Assembly: GCF_004138205.1 (NCBI RefSeq)
Contig: NZ_RXNQ01000032.1
Coordinates: 275,008-339,007, forward strand
Reading direction: 5' to 3'
Length of the DNA: 64,000 nucleotides
Source of the DNA: Pedobacter sp. SYP-B3415
GTDB lineage: Bacteria > Bacteroidota > Bacteroidia > Sphingobacteriales > Sphingobacteriaceae
Both the position numbers and the translations under genes were made by a program. Positions 28,971 to 38,357 of this stretch are shown one piece after another. The notes under the pieces were generated by a model. The model saw nothing but the letters and a program-made list of their open reading frames with translations, was not told the DNA's origin and searched no databases. How positions within the stretch are numbered: the stretch's first letter is position 1; each line of letters starts with the position of its first letter.

Positions 28971-29590
28971 GTATCCGCACGATATTTCCAGGGTTAAACG
29001 CCGGGTCCCGGTTGCTTTGGATTACAAATCCAAGGCGACGTGTGTACTTGTCCTTCCGGATTTGTAATCCGGAAGCATTGAGCGGCGGATATTTTATCCG
29101 CATGATATTGCCCGGGTTCAAAACCAGGGTCTCAGTTGCTATGGATTCTAGATCCAAAGCGACGTGTGTATTTGTCCTTCCGGATTTGTAATCCGGAAGC
29201 AATGAGAGGCGGATATTTTATCCGCACGATATTGCCCGGGTTAAAAACCCGGTTCTCAGTTGCCTTGGATTATAAATCCAAAGTGACGTATGTATTTGTC
29301 CTTCCGGATTTGTAATCCGGAAGCGTTGAGGCGGATATTTTATCCGCACTGTATTGCCCGGGTTAAAAACCCGGTTCTCAGTTACTTTGGATTATAAATC
29401 CAAAGCGACGTAGAGTCCTCCCGGATTTGCAATCCGGTGAGCTGAGCAGCGGATATTTTATCCGCACGATATTGCCCGGGTTGAAAACCCGGTTCTCAGT
29501 TGCTTTGGATTATAAATCCAAAGCGACGTATGTACTTGTTCTTTCGGATTTGTAATCCGGAAGCAATGAGCCGCGGATATTTTATCCGCA
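28971..29590. repeat. Tandem array of ~120-bp units built from four palindromes
   Basis: About five units, spaced 124, 124, ~118 and ~122 bp. Each holds four short inverted repeats of the same design, an arm starting GGAT or GGGT around a 3-nt centre: GCGGATATTTTATCCGC, CCCGGGTTAAAAACCCGG, CTTTGGATTATAAATCCAAAG (written here as arms CTTTGGATT/AATCCAAAG) and CTTCCGGATT/AATCCGGAAG. Examples of the last are at 29053-29075, 29177-29199, 29301-29323, 29421-29437 and 29541-29563. Units 1 and 4 are the most diverged. The array runs from the upstream region of the sigma factor gene to 7 bp before the stop of the zinc-ribbon gene. There is no transposase beside it. Confidence 0.9.
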
Positions 29591-29596
29591 CTGCGC

Positions 29597-29863
29597 CTAG
29601 AAATCAAACAGGTCGCCCAGGAATGAATCCTTCTTTTTATGATATGGCCGCTTATGCTGGTCATGACCATACGAACGTTGCTCTTCCCGGCCATAGTCTT
29701 TTTCATATCCCGCTTTTGGCGCTGCCGGAACTGCTGACCGCTCGATGATCTTATCCAGTTCGCCCCGGTCCAGCCAGACGCCGCGGCAGTTCGGGCAGTA
29801 ATCGATCTCTATTCCGTTTCGCTCACTCATCAACAACGTTTCATTGCATGCAGGACATTTCAT
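29597..29863 (-). CDS. zf-TFIIB-type zinc-ribbon protein
   Basis: 88 residues. Two CxxC pairs (CPAC at 3-6 and CPNC at 23-26) plus RGVWLDRGELDKII define the zf-TFIIB domain. The rest is a charged linker rich in His, Lys, Arg and Tyr, ending in FLGDLFDF. Small proteins of this family are common in bacteria and have no assigned role. Its stop codon lies 7 bp from the end of the palindrome array. Confidence 0.85.
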   Translation of the reverse strand: MKCPACNETLLMSERNGIEIDYCPNCRGVWLDRGELDKIIERSAVPAAPKAGYEKDYGREEQRSYGHDQHKRPYHKKKDSFLGDLFDF

Positions 29864-29945
29864 ACTTAAGATTTTTAGTGTTTCCAGAATGGCTAAAAAA
29901 GCGCAACAACCCGGCCACTTTATTGTTAAAACTATAAAATGCCCT

Positions 29946-30365
29946 ATGAAAAATGACTACGAACTTGACCGTTTTACCGACGCACAGCGGCTCGATTTTG
30001 ATACTGCTTTTGCTGAGATCCGCGCTGGCAGAAAAATGACGCACTGGATGTGGTATGTTTTTCCGCAAATCAGCGGATTAGGCTACAGCAGTATGGCACA
30101 ACGCTATGGAATTTTAAATCTTGGAGAAGCCACCTCCTACCTGGCTCACCCCGTGCTTGGCAAAAGGTTAATAGACATCAGCAACGCGCTGCTAATGCTC
30201 GATGAAAACAATGCCACTCGCGTCATGGGATCTCCCGATGATATGAAACTTCGCTCTTCCATGACGTTATTTGCCAGTGTACCCGGCGCCGACCCGGTCT
30301 TCGACGCTGTTCTCGAAAAATTCTTTAACGGAGAAAAAGACGAAGCGACATTACGCCGTATCTGA
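29946..30365 (+). CDS. DUF1810 family protein
   Basis: 139 residues from the ATG at 29946 (MKNDYELDRFTDAQ); upstream codons of the open frame overlap the zinc-ribbon start and are not conserved in character. MTHWMWYVFPQISGLGYSS and the DDMKLRSSMTLF segment are the family signature. It is cytoplasmic and of unknown function. It is divergent from the zinc-ribbon gene. Confidence 0.88.
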   Translation: MKNDYELDRFTDAQRLDFDTAFAEIRAGRKMTHWMWYVFPQISGLGYSSMAQRYGILNLGEATSYLAHPVLGKRLIDISNALLMLDENNATRVMGSPDDMKLRSSMTLFASVPGADPVFDAVLEKFFNGEKDEATLRRI

Positions 30366-30756
30366 CCATCGCACACCGCTCAATTTCATATGTCAGAACC
30401 ACCTGCGCCCCGACAGGTCACACTCCCTGCTGCTCCCCCCCCCACGCGGCTCAGGTACCATCGTATAAGTGCCGCTTCAAGCCATCAGTCTCACTTAGCT
30501 ACGAACCAGCATTCCGTTTCCTCCTTTGATCCGAGGGAAGTTCACCGTTGTTTTTCTTAAATAGAGAATGAAACAAAAAATAATGTTTTGTAACTTAAAG
30601 TATTCGAGGAAGCCGGGAAACCATTCCTAAAAGCCATGTCCCACCGTATCGAGCATGTAATCTTTGCTTAACATCAGGTTTACCTACCCCATTTAGTTTT
30701 GCGGCATTCCAAAAATTGAACAAACAAATTAATCACAGTATTTAATTTTTTAAAAC
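30366..30756. other. Intergenic region upstream of the second SusC
   Basis: 391 bp without a gene. TAGTTTTG at 30694-30701 fits the -7 consensus and would give a ~45-nt leader for susC, but no -33 box is found at the right distance. A C9 run lies at 30437-30445. No ECF-type operator or riboswitch is recognised. Confidence 0.5.
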
Positions 30757-33700
30757 ATGAAGAGACCTTTACTGCGGTGGCAGAAAATGGTAGTCTGTGC
30801 CGCATCAGTTGCATTGGTAACTGGCGGTGTGCAGCTACCTGCATTTGCCGCAACATTTGCAAAGCCTGATCATGTTTCCGCAAGCAAAGCTCCGGGAACC
30901 ATCAGCGGAAGAGTTATCGATGAAAAAGGGGAATCACTGCCGGGGGCCAGCGTCAGAATCAATGAGCTGAACATCGTTACAACCACGAATGCTCAGGGAA
31001 ATTTCATTTTAAATGTGGCGCCGGGAACGTACTCGGTAACCGTAAGCTTTATTTCTTACACTAGCAACACGATCAGTAAGGTCGTTGTGCGCGACGGTGA
31101 GGTCACGACGCTAAACGTCACGTTAAAAGGCGAAACCAACAGTTTGAAAGAGGTGCTGGTTGTTGGTTACGGTACCCAGCGCAGAGAAAATGCAACCGGT
31201 GCGGTAGATCAGATTACGTCAAAATCCCTTGAGAACCGTCCGATTACAAACCTTACGCAGGGTTTACAGGGCATGCTGCCCAATCTAAACCTTAAAATGA
31301 TGGACGGTAAGCCTACGCAATCCCCGAGCTACAATGTCAGGGGAACGACTTCGATCGGCCAGGGGGGAAATGCGCTGGTACTCGTCGATGGCTTCGAGGG
31401 TGATCCGAGTTTGCTGAACCCCAACGATATTGAAAGCGTAACGGTGCTGAAAGATGCAGCGTCAGCCGCTATCTATGGTGCCCGCGGTGTGTTCGGGGTG
31501 GTGCTCATTACAACGAAAAAAGCTGAAAAAGGCAGTACGCAGGTTGCATTCAGTTCAAACTATGCGGTTAAAAGTCCGCTGCAGGTTCCTGATTTCGTAA
31601 CCGACGGTTACCTCTGGTCCAAGATGTTTGCTGAAGCGTTCGTGAACGGTGATGGTGCCTTTCCTCAAAATGCAAACAAGACGCAGAAATTCTCTCAGGC
31701 ATATCTGGAAGAGTTCAGAAGGAGAGCGGAATCGGGCCAGCCATATAACCAGGTTGAGGTGGATCCTGTAACAGGTGAGTATACCTATTACGGAAGCACC
31801 GACTGGTATGCAGAACTCTACAAGAAAAATACAGCGGCAACAGAAAATAACCTGATGGTCAGCGGCGGCAGTGACAAGGCTTCTTTCCTTGTATCAGGCC
31901 GGTACCAGCAGCAGGACGGTTTGTTCAGATATAATTCTGATGATTACGACATGAAAAACATCCGCGCCAGGGGCACAGTACAGGTTTTTCCGTGGCTGAG
32001 CATCGATAACAATGCGGACTATTCTGTCATGAATTATCACAATCCGATCAACGTAGGTGAGGGGGGCGGAATCTGGCGTAATATTGCCGACGAAGGCCAT
32101 CCGACATTACCACTTGTTAATCCCGATGGTACGCTGACATTTTCTTCCGCATATACGGTGGGTGATTTTTATTATGGCAAAAACGGCAGGGATACCCGCC
32201 GCCAGGTGTTCAGAAACATTACCGGATTGAGGTCGAAATTTTTCGACAATAAGTTTCGCGTAAACGTTGACTTTACATTCAGAAATACGAACGAGGATAT
32301 CAACCAGCGCCGGGTTCAGGTTCCGTACAGCAACACGCGCGGCGTCACTTCATATATCGGTACCACGACAAACGATCTGTTGTTCGACCAGCGGGAAACG
32401 CAGTATCTGGCCACCAATATTTACGGCGAATTTGAGAATCGTTTTGGCGACCACTATCTGAAGGCAATGCTGGGTTATAACTACGAGCAATCTACCTACA
32501 ACAGGGTGTCGGTTCAGCGAAACGGAATCATCTTTGAAGATGCAACAGACTTGAACCTGGCCCTCGGACAGTCAATCAATACTATTGGCGGTTACGAACA
32601 ATGGGCTATTCTGGGCGGTTTCTCCAGGTTAAATTATACTTTTAAAGACCGTTACCTGGTAGAAGTAAACGCGCGTTACGATGGCTCATCAAAATTCCCT
32701 GCTTCACAGCGCTACGGTTTCTTCCCTTCTGTTTCAGCCGGCTGGAGAATTAATAAGGAATCTTTCTGGGGCGTATCAGACAAACTTGTTTCAGATCTTA
32801 AGTTGCGCGCTTCTTATGGCTCGTTGGGTAATGGCAACATCAACTCGTATGCATTTCAGGAAATATTTAACATTTCTCAGTCAGGCGTGATCCTGAACGG
32901 CTCAAGGCCGCAGGTTACCCAAAACCCGAATGTAATTCCGGCAGGGCTGACATGGGAAACCTCAACCACAACGAACGTTGGTCTTGACCTTGCCATGTTT
33001 TCGGGCAAACTCAGCTTTTCGGGCGATGCATATGTACGTAAAACCACAGACATGTTTACTATCGGCCTCACACCCCCGGCTGTCTTCGGCGCCGCCGTGC
33101 CGAAAGGTAACTACGCTGACCTGACAACCCGCGGCTGGGAATTGTCGCTAGCGTGGAACGACCGCATCGGGAATGTAAACAAACCCTTTGGTTATAACGT
33201 AAGGCTTACACTTGCAGATAACAAGACAAAAATCGACAGGTACAACAATCCGGACAAGCTGCTGAGCGACTACTATGAAGGGCAGACACTTGGTGAGATA
33301 TGGGGTTATGAAACCGAAGGCTTTTTTATTAATCAGGCAGATATTGATTCGCATGCTAAACAGGCCCCTCAAATGCGCGCCTCGCCTACCAATATCTGGT
33401 ATCCGGGCGATATCAAACTGCGCGATCTGAATGGCGACGGTTTTATCAACGTTGGCAGAAATTCGGTTAATGACCCGGGCGACCGCAGAATTATCGGCAA
33501 CTCTGCGCCGCGTTATCAATATGGCATCACGCTGGGCGCAGACTGGAATAAGTTCTTCTTTTCAGTATTTTTCCAGGGTGTAGGCAAACAGCAATGGTAT
33601 CCAAGCACGGAAACTGAAATGTTCTGGGGTCAGTACAACCGTCCGTACAACAATATTCCGACCTTCCACCTTGGGAACATGTGGACACCTGAGAATACCG

Positions 33701-34056
33701 ACGCTTATTTCCCGAGAACCATGTCTCGTGCAGCATCCAGCAACACAAACAGAACACTCGGCGTAGCGCAAACAAGATACCTGCAGAACGTAGCTTACCT
33801 GCGTATGAAAAATATCCAGTTGGGATATACGCTTCCTGCTAAACTGGTGCAGCGCATCGGTGCGAGAAACGCCCGCGTGTTTTTCTCCGGCGAAAACCTG
33901 TTCACTTATTCACCCATGTACAAGATCGTGAAAACGATTGACGTGGAGAATGCTGTTCCATCAGACCAGGATCTGAACCCCAACAGTACAAACGGTGATG
34001 GTTACAACTACCCGCTTTTAAAATCTTACTCTTTCGGCTTAAGCCTTGGATTTTAA
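30757..34056 (+). CDS. SusC/RagA TonB-dependent receptor without STN domain
   Basis: 1099 residues. The signal peptide is ~1-32 (ending FAAT). The carboxypeptidase-like domain is ~45-125 (ISGRVIDEKGESLPGASV). The plug starts at ~130 with VLVVGYGTQRRENATGAV, and the barrel ends in SYSFGLSLGF. Unlike the receptor at 23.9 kb it has no STN domain, so it probably does not signal to a sigma factor. It forms an operon with the SusD and phosphatase-fold genes that follow. Confidence 0.95.
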   Translation: MKRPLLRWQKMVVCAASVALVTGGVQLPAFAATFAKPDHVSASKAPGTISGRVIDEKGESLPGASVRINELNIVTTTNAQGNFILNVAPGTYSVTVSFISYTSNTISKVVVRDGEVTTLNVTLKGETNSLKEVLVVGYGTQRRENATGAVDQITSKSLENRPITNLTQGLQGMLPNLNLKMMDGKPTQSPSYNVRGTTSIGQGGNALVLVDGFEGDPSLLNPNDIESVTVLKDAASAAIYGARGVFGVVLITTKKAEKGSTQVAFSSNYAVKSPLQVPDFVTDGYLWSKMFAEAFVNGDGAFPQNANKTQKFSQAYLEEFRRRAESGQPYNQVEVDPVTGEYTYYGSTDWYAELYKKNTAATENNLMVSGGSDKASFLVSGRYQQQDGLFRYNSDDYDMKNIRARGTVQVFPWLSIDNNADYSVMNYHNPINVGEGGGIWRNIADEGHPTLPLVNPDGTLTFSSAYTVGDFYYGKNGRDTRRQVFRNITGLRSKFFDNKFRVNVDFTFRNTNEDINQRRVQVPYSNTRGVTSYIGTTTNDLLFDQRETQYLATNIYGEFENRFGDHYLKAMLGYNYEQSTYNRVSVQRNGIIFEDATDLNLALGQSINTIGGYEQWAILGGFSRLNYTFKDRYLVEVNARYDGSSKFPASQRYGFFPSVSAGWRINKESFWGVSDKLVSDLKLRASYGSLGNGNINSYAFQEIFNISQSGVILNGSRPQVTQNPNVIPAGLTWETSTTTNVGLDLAMFSGKLSFSGDAYVRKTTDMFTIGLTPPAVFGAAVPKGNYADLTTRGWELSLAWNDRIGNVNKPFGYNVRLTLADNKTKIDRYNNPDKLLSDYYEGQTLGEIWGYETEGFFINQADIDSHAKQAPQMRASPTNIWYPGDIKLRDLNGDGFINVGRNSVNDPGDRRIIGNSAPRYQYGITLGADWNKFFFSVFFQGVGKQQWYPSTETEMFWGQYNRPYNNIPTFHLGNMWTPENTDAYFPRTMSRAASSNTNRTLGVAQTRYLQNVAYLRMKNIQLGYTLPAKLVQRIGARNARVFFSGENLFTYSPMYKIVKTIDVENAVPSDQDLNPNSTNGDGYNYPLLKSYSFGLSLGF

Positions 34057-34079
34057 TGGGAGGCATAAAAATTAAAGAC

Positions 34080-35858
34080 ATGAAAAAACAATTGATATTA
34101 ATCGTACTGGGCTGCATCACGCTGTTCTCCTGCAAAAAACTTGAGCAGGAACCACAGTCGTCGGCCTCAAAACAGGCCGTGTTCGGCAATGAAAGCGGCC
34201 TGAAGTTATATACAAATTCGTTTTACAATATGGGCTTTCTGCCCAGAAACTCGACCAGCCAGGATGCCATGTCAGACTACCTTGCTGTGCGCGATGTGCA
34301 GGCTTTCCTGAGACCGGGTGCCTTTGCCGCGAACACGAGTTCAGGCTGGACCTGGGGCGAACTTCGCAACATCAACTATTTTATTGCAAACTGTAATGAT
34401 CCGGCCGTTCCGGCCGATGTGCGGAACAATTACCTTGGTATAGCCAGGTATTTCCGGGCCTATTTTTACATGGAAAAAGTAAAACGCTTTGGCGATGTTC
34501 CATGGATCGGCAAACCGCTCGAAATAAACGATCCGGCGTTGACTGCCGGCCGGGATAAACGGACGCTGGTAATGGATTCGGTTCTGGCCGATATCAACTT
34601 TGCCTGCGCCAATATCAAAGCAACGAATGATCCAAGCCGCACAACCATTACCAAATGGGTAGCCTATGCGTACAAATCAAGGGTGTGCCTGTTCGAAGGA
34701 ACGTTCAGAAAATACCATACCGAGCTAAACCTCCAGTCAACTGCAGAAAAGTGGCTTCAGGATGCAGCATCAGCTGCTGATGAAATTATAAAAAATGGCG
34801 GTTACAGTTTAAACACAACCGGCGGCGCCGGATCATCATACCGACAGGTATTTACAAGTACAGCTCCCGTTGCAACAGAAGTGCTGCAGGCAGCAGTAGC
34901 CGATGTGAACCTCGGCGTGCTGAACGAAGCCAACTGGTGGTGGACCAGCGGGACCTATGGTGCAAAAGCAAGTTTCACCCGCACTTTTATCAATACTTAC
35001 CTGAAGCTGGACGGTACCCCGTTTACAAATGACCCGAGTTATCCAACCATGTTGTTTAAAGACGAGGTGAAAAACCGCGATCTGCGCCTGAAACAGACCA
35101 TCAGGCTTGGCGACTACAAGCGTATCAGCAGCGGACAGCTCGTGCCTGCACCTCCGGTTTTCTCGTACACCTTTACGGGCTATCAACCCATAAAATGGAC
35201 CCTGGATGATATGTATTTTGATGCCGGTGCGCTCAACACGAACGCCATTGCGCTTTTCCGCTATGCAGAGGTGTTGTTAAATTTTGCTGAAGCAAAGGCT
35301 GAGCTCGGTACGCTGACTAACGGAGAATGGGCTGCTACCATCGGTGCCCTGCGCGCACGTGCCGGTATCACCGGCGGGTTAACGGCAAAACCAACCGTAG
35401 CCGACCCTTATCTGGTTGCAAATTACTTTCCAGGTATCACCGATCCGACCATTCTCGAAGTGCGCCGGGAGCGCGGCATCGAACTCAGCCTGGAAGGCCA
35501 GCGTTTTGCCGACCTGCTGCGCTGGAAACGTGGTCAGCTTATGGAACAACAGTGGAACGGCTTTTATGTGCCGGCACTCAATACACCAATGGATCTGAAC
35601 GAAGACGGTATTCTTGATGTCGCATTTTTCAGCGGCACCAAGCCAAGTCCGGCAGTGGCAGGTGTGACCTATGTCGATGTCTCGCCGAACATAGGCAATG
35701 CGGTCAATTCGCAGCGCCTGAAAAACGGAACTTCAGGCGAGTTGATCTGGATGAATGAGATTACCCGCAAATGGGAAGATAAAATGTACTATTACCCAAT
35801 CCCGCTTACTGATCTGCAAAGAAATCCTGCTCTCGGGCAAAACAATGGCTGGCAATAA
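34080..35858 (+). CDS. SusD/RagB-family surface binding lipoprotein
   Basis: 592 residues. The ATG at 34080 is chosen because it follows a GGGAGG stretch and starts a lipoprotein signal (MKKQLILIVLGCITLFSC, Cys18). The overlapping ATG at 34056 would precede it by eight residues. The SusD core shows ALFRYAEVLLNFAEAKAELG and RRERGIELSLEGQRFADLLR. It pairs with the SusC just upstream (23 bp). The ligand is unknown. Confidence 0.94.
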   Translation: MKKQLILIVLGCITLFSCKKLEQEPQSSASKQAVFGNESGLKLYTNSFYNMGFLPRNSTSQDAMSDYLAVRDVQAFLRPGAFAANTSSGWTWGELRNINYFIANCNDPAVPADVRNNYLGIARYFRAYFYMEKVKRFGDVPWIGKPLEINDPALTAGRDKRTLVMDSVLADINFACANIKATNDPSRTTITKWVAYAYKSRVCLFEGTFRKYHTELNLQSTAEKWLQDAASAADEIIKNGGYSLNTTGGAGSSYRQVFTSTAPVATEVLQAAVADVNLGVLNEANWWWTSGTYGAKASFTRTFINTYLKLDGTPFTNDPSYPTMLFKDEVKNRDLRLKQTIRLGDYKRISSGQLVPAPPVFSYTFTGYQPIKWTLDDMYFDAGALNTNAIALFRYAEVLLNFAEAKAELGTLTNGEWAATIGALRARAGITGGLTAKPTVADPYLVANYFPGITDPTILEVRRERGIELSLEGQRFADLLRWKRGQLMEQQWNGFYVPALNTPMDLNEDGILDVAFFSGTKPSPAVAGVTYVDVSPNIGNAVNSQRLKNGTSGELIWMNEITRKWEDKMYYYPIPLTDLQRNPALGQNNGWQ

Positions 35859-35869
35859 TTAGAATAGAC

Positions 35870-36712
35870 ATGAAAAACAGAAATATTATAGCTGCAGTTC
35901 TTCTTATGGTCTGCACAAGCTTTGGCGCCGCAGGGCAAAAGCTCACTGTCGGAACCTTCAATATCCGTTATGATAATCCGAAAGATTCAGGCAACCTTTG
36001 GGTAAACCGAGCACCGGTCGTGTCAAACCTGATCCGCTTTCACGGATTTGACGTTCTGGGTGTGCAGGAAGGACTGAAGAACCAGTTGAATGATATCAGC
36101 AGTGCGCTTCCTGAGTATGCACGTTACGGCAAGGGCCGGGATGACGGTCAGGATGGCGGCGAACATTCGGCTATTTATTATAAAAAGGATCGTTTCAAAC
36201 TGCTCAGGAACGGAGACTTCTGGCTTTCGGAAACGCCTGACAAACCCGGTCTTGGCTGGGACGCAACCTGTTGTAACCGCATTTGCTCCTGGGTGTACCT
36301 CGAAGACCAGCAAAGCAAAAAGAAGTTTTATACTTTCAACGTTCACTTTGACCACCAGGGAAAAGTTGCACGCCGTGAGAGCGGAAAACTGATCCTGACA
36401 AAGATCAGGGAAATTGCCGGCGATGCACCTGTGCTGCTGACCGGCGATTTCAACGGCGGCCGTGACAGTGAATGGTACCAGACAATTGCCAATTCAGAAA
36501 AACTGAAAGATGTGTATGGAGCTGTAAAATATCCGTATGCAAATAATTCTTCGGCAAATGGATTCAGAACGCCACGCGGCAGCGCAGTAATTGACCATAT
36601 TTTTATGAGCAAACAGTTCAGTGCAACAAAGTGGGGTATCCTGACCGATACGTATTTCGGGAAATTCCCGTCAGACCATTTTCCCGTGCTGGCAGAAGTA
36701 ACGCTTCGTTAA
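35870..36712 (+). CDS. Exported endonuclease/exonuclease/phosphatase-fold hydrolase
   Basis: 280 residues. Signal peptide 1-22. The EEP fold is complete: GTFNIRYDN (metal Asn), LGVQEG (metal Glu), NVHFDHQG (catalytic His), LTGDFNGG (Asp/Asn pair) and SDHFPV (final Asp-His). It lies 11 bp after susD and ends the operon. Exported members act on phosphodiesters or phosphomonoesters such as sphingomyelin or inositol phosphates, and some are nucleases. Exact substrate unknown. Confidence 0.88.
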   Translation: MKNRNIIAAVLLMVCTSFGAAGQKLTVGTFNIRYDNPKDSGNLWVNRAPVVSNLIRFHGFDVLGVQEGLKNQLNDISSALPEYARYGKGRDDGQDGGEHSAIYYKKDRFKLLRNGDFWLSETPDKPGLGWDATCCNRICSWVYLEDQQSKKKFYTFNVHFDHQGKVARRESGKLILTKIREIAGDAPVLLTGDFNGGRDSEWYQTIANSEKLKDVYGAVKYPYANNSSANGFRTPRGSAVIDHIFMSKQFSATKWGILTDTYFGKFPSDHFPVLAEVTLR

Positions 36713-36725
36713 CCTGTCAAATAAA

Positions 36726-36763
36726 GAAAAAGGGGCTTCCGGTTGCGGCAAGCCCCTTTTTTA
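36726..36763 (+). terminator. Rho-independent terminator of the second SusCD operon
   Basis: A ~12-bp stem AAAAAGGGGCTT / AAGCCCCTTTTT with an 11-nt loop and a T-rich 3' side, 14 bp past the EEP gene stop. Confidence 0.9.
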
Positions 36764-36913
36764 TTGAAACATATGAGCTTTTGCAGCCCGGCGTGATGCA
36801 ATTGCATGCTTGTAGCTGACTTTGAAGCGTTTTTGCGGGATAAACCGGCCGCTTCTTCGCAGCGCTACGCCTGTTCTTGCGGCGCTCACAACCTCACACA
36901 ATTACATTAAGCG

Positions 36914-38353
36914 TTATTTCCATCCGCCGCCCAGGTCTCGATAAATATTTGTTACTGCCACCAGCTGGTCTTTTTTTGTTTCGATCAGTTCCAGTTTTGC
37001 CTCCAGCGCATCCCGTTGAGTCATAAGCACTTCCAGGTAATCTGCCCTGGCCGATCTGAACAGATCGTTCGAAATGCCGACAGACCGGTTCAGCGCAGTG
37101 ACCTGCTCAAATCGAAGTCCGTAACTTTTTTTAAGGTTATCGATCTTCGACAGTTCGTTGGCAACCTCAAGGTAAGCAGTGAGAATGCTTCGTTCATAAT
37201 TGTACATAGCCTGGATCTGCCGGGCGTTCGCACTGCTGAATTCGGCCTTGATAGCAGCACGGTTGATAAGCGGTGCGGCAAGATCGCCGGCCAGAGAATA
37301 GAGCATAGATTCAGGTAGTTTTGCAAGGTAGGAGGGTTTAAATGCCTGAAGCCCGATGGAACCTGAAACGCCCAAAGACGGATAAAATTCTGCGCGCGCA
37401 ACCTTTACATCCAGTTTGGCGGCACTTAATTCAAGCTCAGCTTTTCTGATGTCGGGCCGGTTGGCCAGCAGTTGTGAAGGGATGCCGGACGCTACCTCTG
37501 CCGGCATCAGCTCAAGAAAAGTACTGCTGTTTCGCCGGATGGGCTGCGGATACCTTCCGAGCAGGAGGTTGAGCCGGTTTTCAGTCTCGGTTATCTGCTG
37601 CCTGATTTCGTATTCAAGACTTTGTGAACTGCGAACCTCAGCCTGGAATTTTTGTACAGCCAGCTCGGTTGCCCGGGCCGCTTCTTTTTGAATGGCAACG
37701 ATTTTCAAAGCATTTTGCTGGAGCGCTACGTTTTGTTGCACTACGTTCAATTGATTGTCGAGTGCAAGCAGCTCGTAGTATGCGTTGGCGACCTCCGCGA
37801 CCAGGCTGGTAAGAACAAAGTTTTTCCCTTCAACACTGGCCAGATATCTGCCAAGCGCTGCCTTTTTTGCATTGCGCAGCTTTTTCCAGATGTCGATCTC
37901 CCAGTTGGCATATAGTGAAGCGCCAAAGTCAGCCAGCGGATCTGGCACAGGTCTGCCTGGTTCTATCTCAGTAGATGCATCTCCGGCGCCCTGGCTGGTG
38001 TAACGGCCAACCTTTTCCAGGCCCGCTCCGACGCGCGCGCCAACGATCGGAACCAGGGGTGCCTGTCTGAGCCGGATGTCATTCCGCGCCAGGCTGATCT
38101 CCTGCATCGTAATGTTCAGTTCCTGATTGTTTTTTATTGCCGTATCGATCAGCGCAAGCAGGTCCTCATCTGTAAAAAAGCTGCGCCAGGGCAGGTTTGC
38201 GCTCGTAACGGTATCAACCGGCAGGTTTGATGAGTAGGCACCGGGCGTTTTGCGGTTTTCACTGCGCTGAATCACTGCCGGTATTTTGCAGCCCGCTGCT
38301 GCCAGAAACAGGATCAGCAGCGCGACGGTGCTTTTTAATTGTTCTTTTTTCAT
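36914..38353 (-). CDS. RND efflux outer-membrane channel (OprM/NodT family)
   Basis: 479 residues. A lipoprotein signal ends LAAAGC. Two repeated outer-membrane-efflux domains (~70-270 and ~280-475) have the helical RPDIRKAELELSAAKLDVKVARAEFYPSLG segment typical of OprM. It forms the trimeric exit duct for the pump encoded just upstream (4-bp gap). It is the last gene of a three-gene operon. Confidence 0.93.
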   Translation of the reverse strand: MKKEQLKSTVALLILFLAAAGCKIPAVIQRSENRKTPGAYSSNLPVDTVTSANLPWRSFFTDEDLLALIDTAIKNNQELNITMQEISLARNDIRLRQAPLVPIVGARVGAGLEKVGRYTSQGAGDASTEIEPGRPVPDPLADFGASLYANWEIDIWKKLRNAKKAALGRYLASVEGKNFVLTSLVAEVANAYYELLALDNQLNVVQQNVALQQNALKIVAIQKEAARATELAVQKFQAEVRSSQSLEYEIRQQITETENRLNLLLGRYPQPIRRNSSTFLELMPAEVASGIPSQLLANRPDIRKAELELSAAKLDVKVARAEFYPSLGVSGSIGLQAFKPSYLAKLPESMLYSLAGDLAAPLINRAAIKAEFSSANARQIQAMYNYERSILTAYLEVANELSKIDNLKKSYGLRFEQVTALNRSVGISNDLFRSARADYLEVLMTQRDALEAKLELIETKKDQLVAVTNIYRDLGGGWK

Positions 38354-38357
38354 GTTT

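Noticed and set aside
28971..29590. CRISPR array
   Set aside because: The sequence between palindromes is also repeated, so there are no unique spacers. Units are ~120 bp and no cas gene is near.
28942..29748. Open frames on both strands inside the palindrome array, with repeated peptides such as ASGLQIRKDKYT
   Set aside because: They exist only because the DNA unit is repeated. Palindromes give open frames on both strands, and there is no start signal or family. Treated as non-coding repeat.
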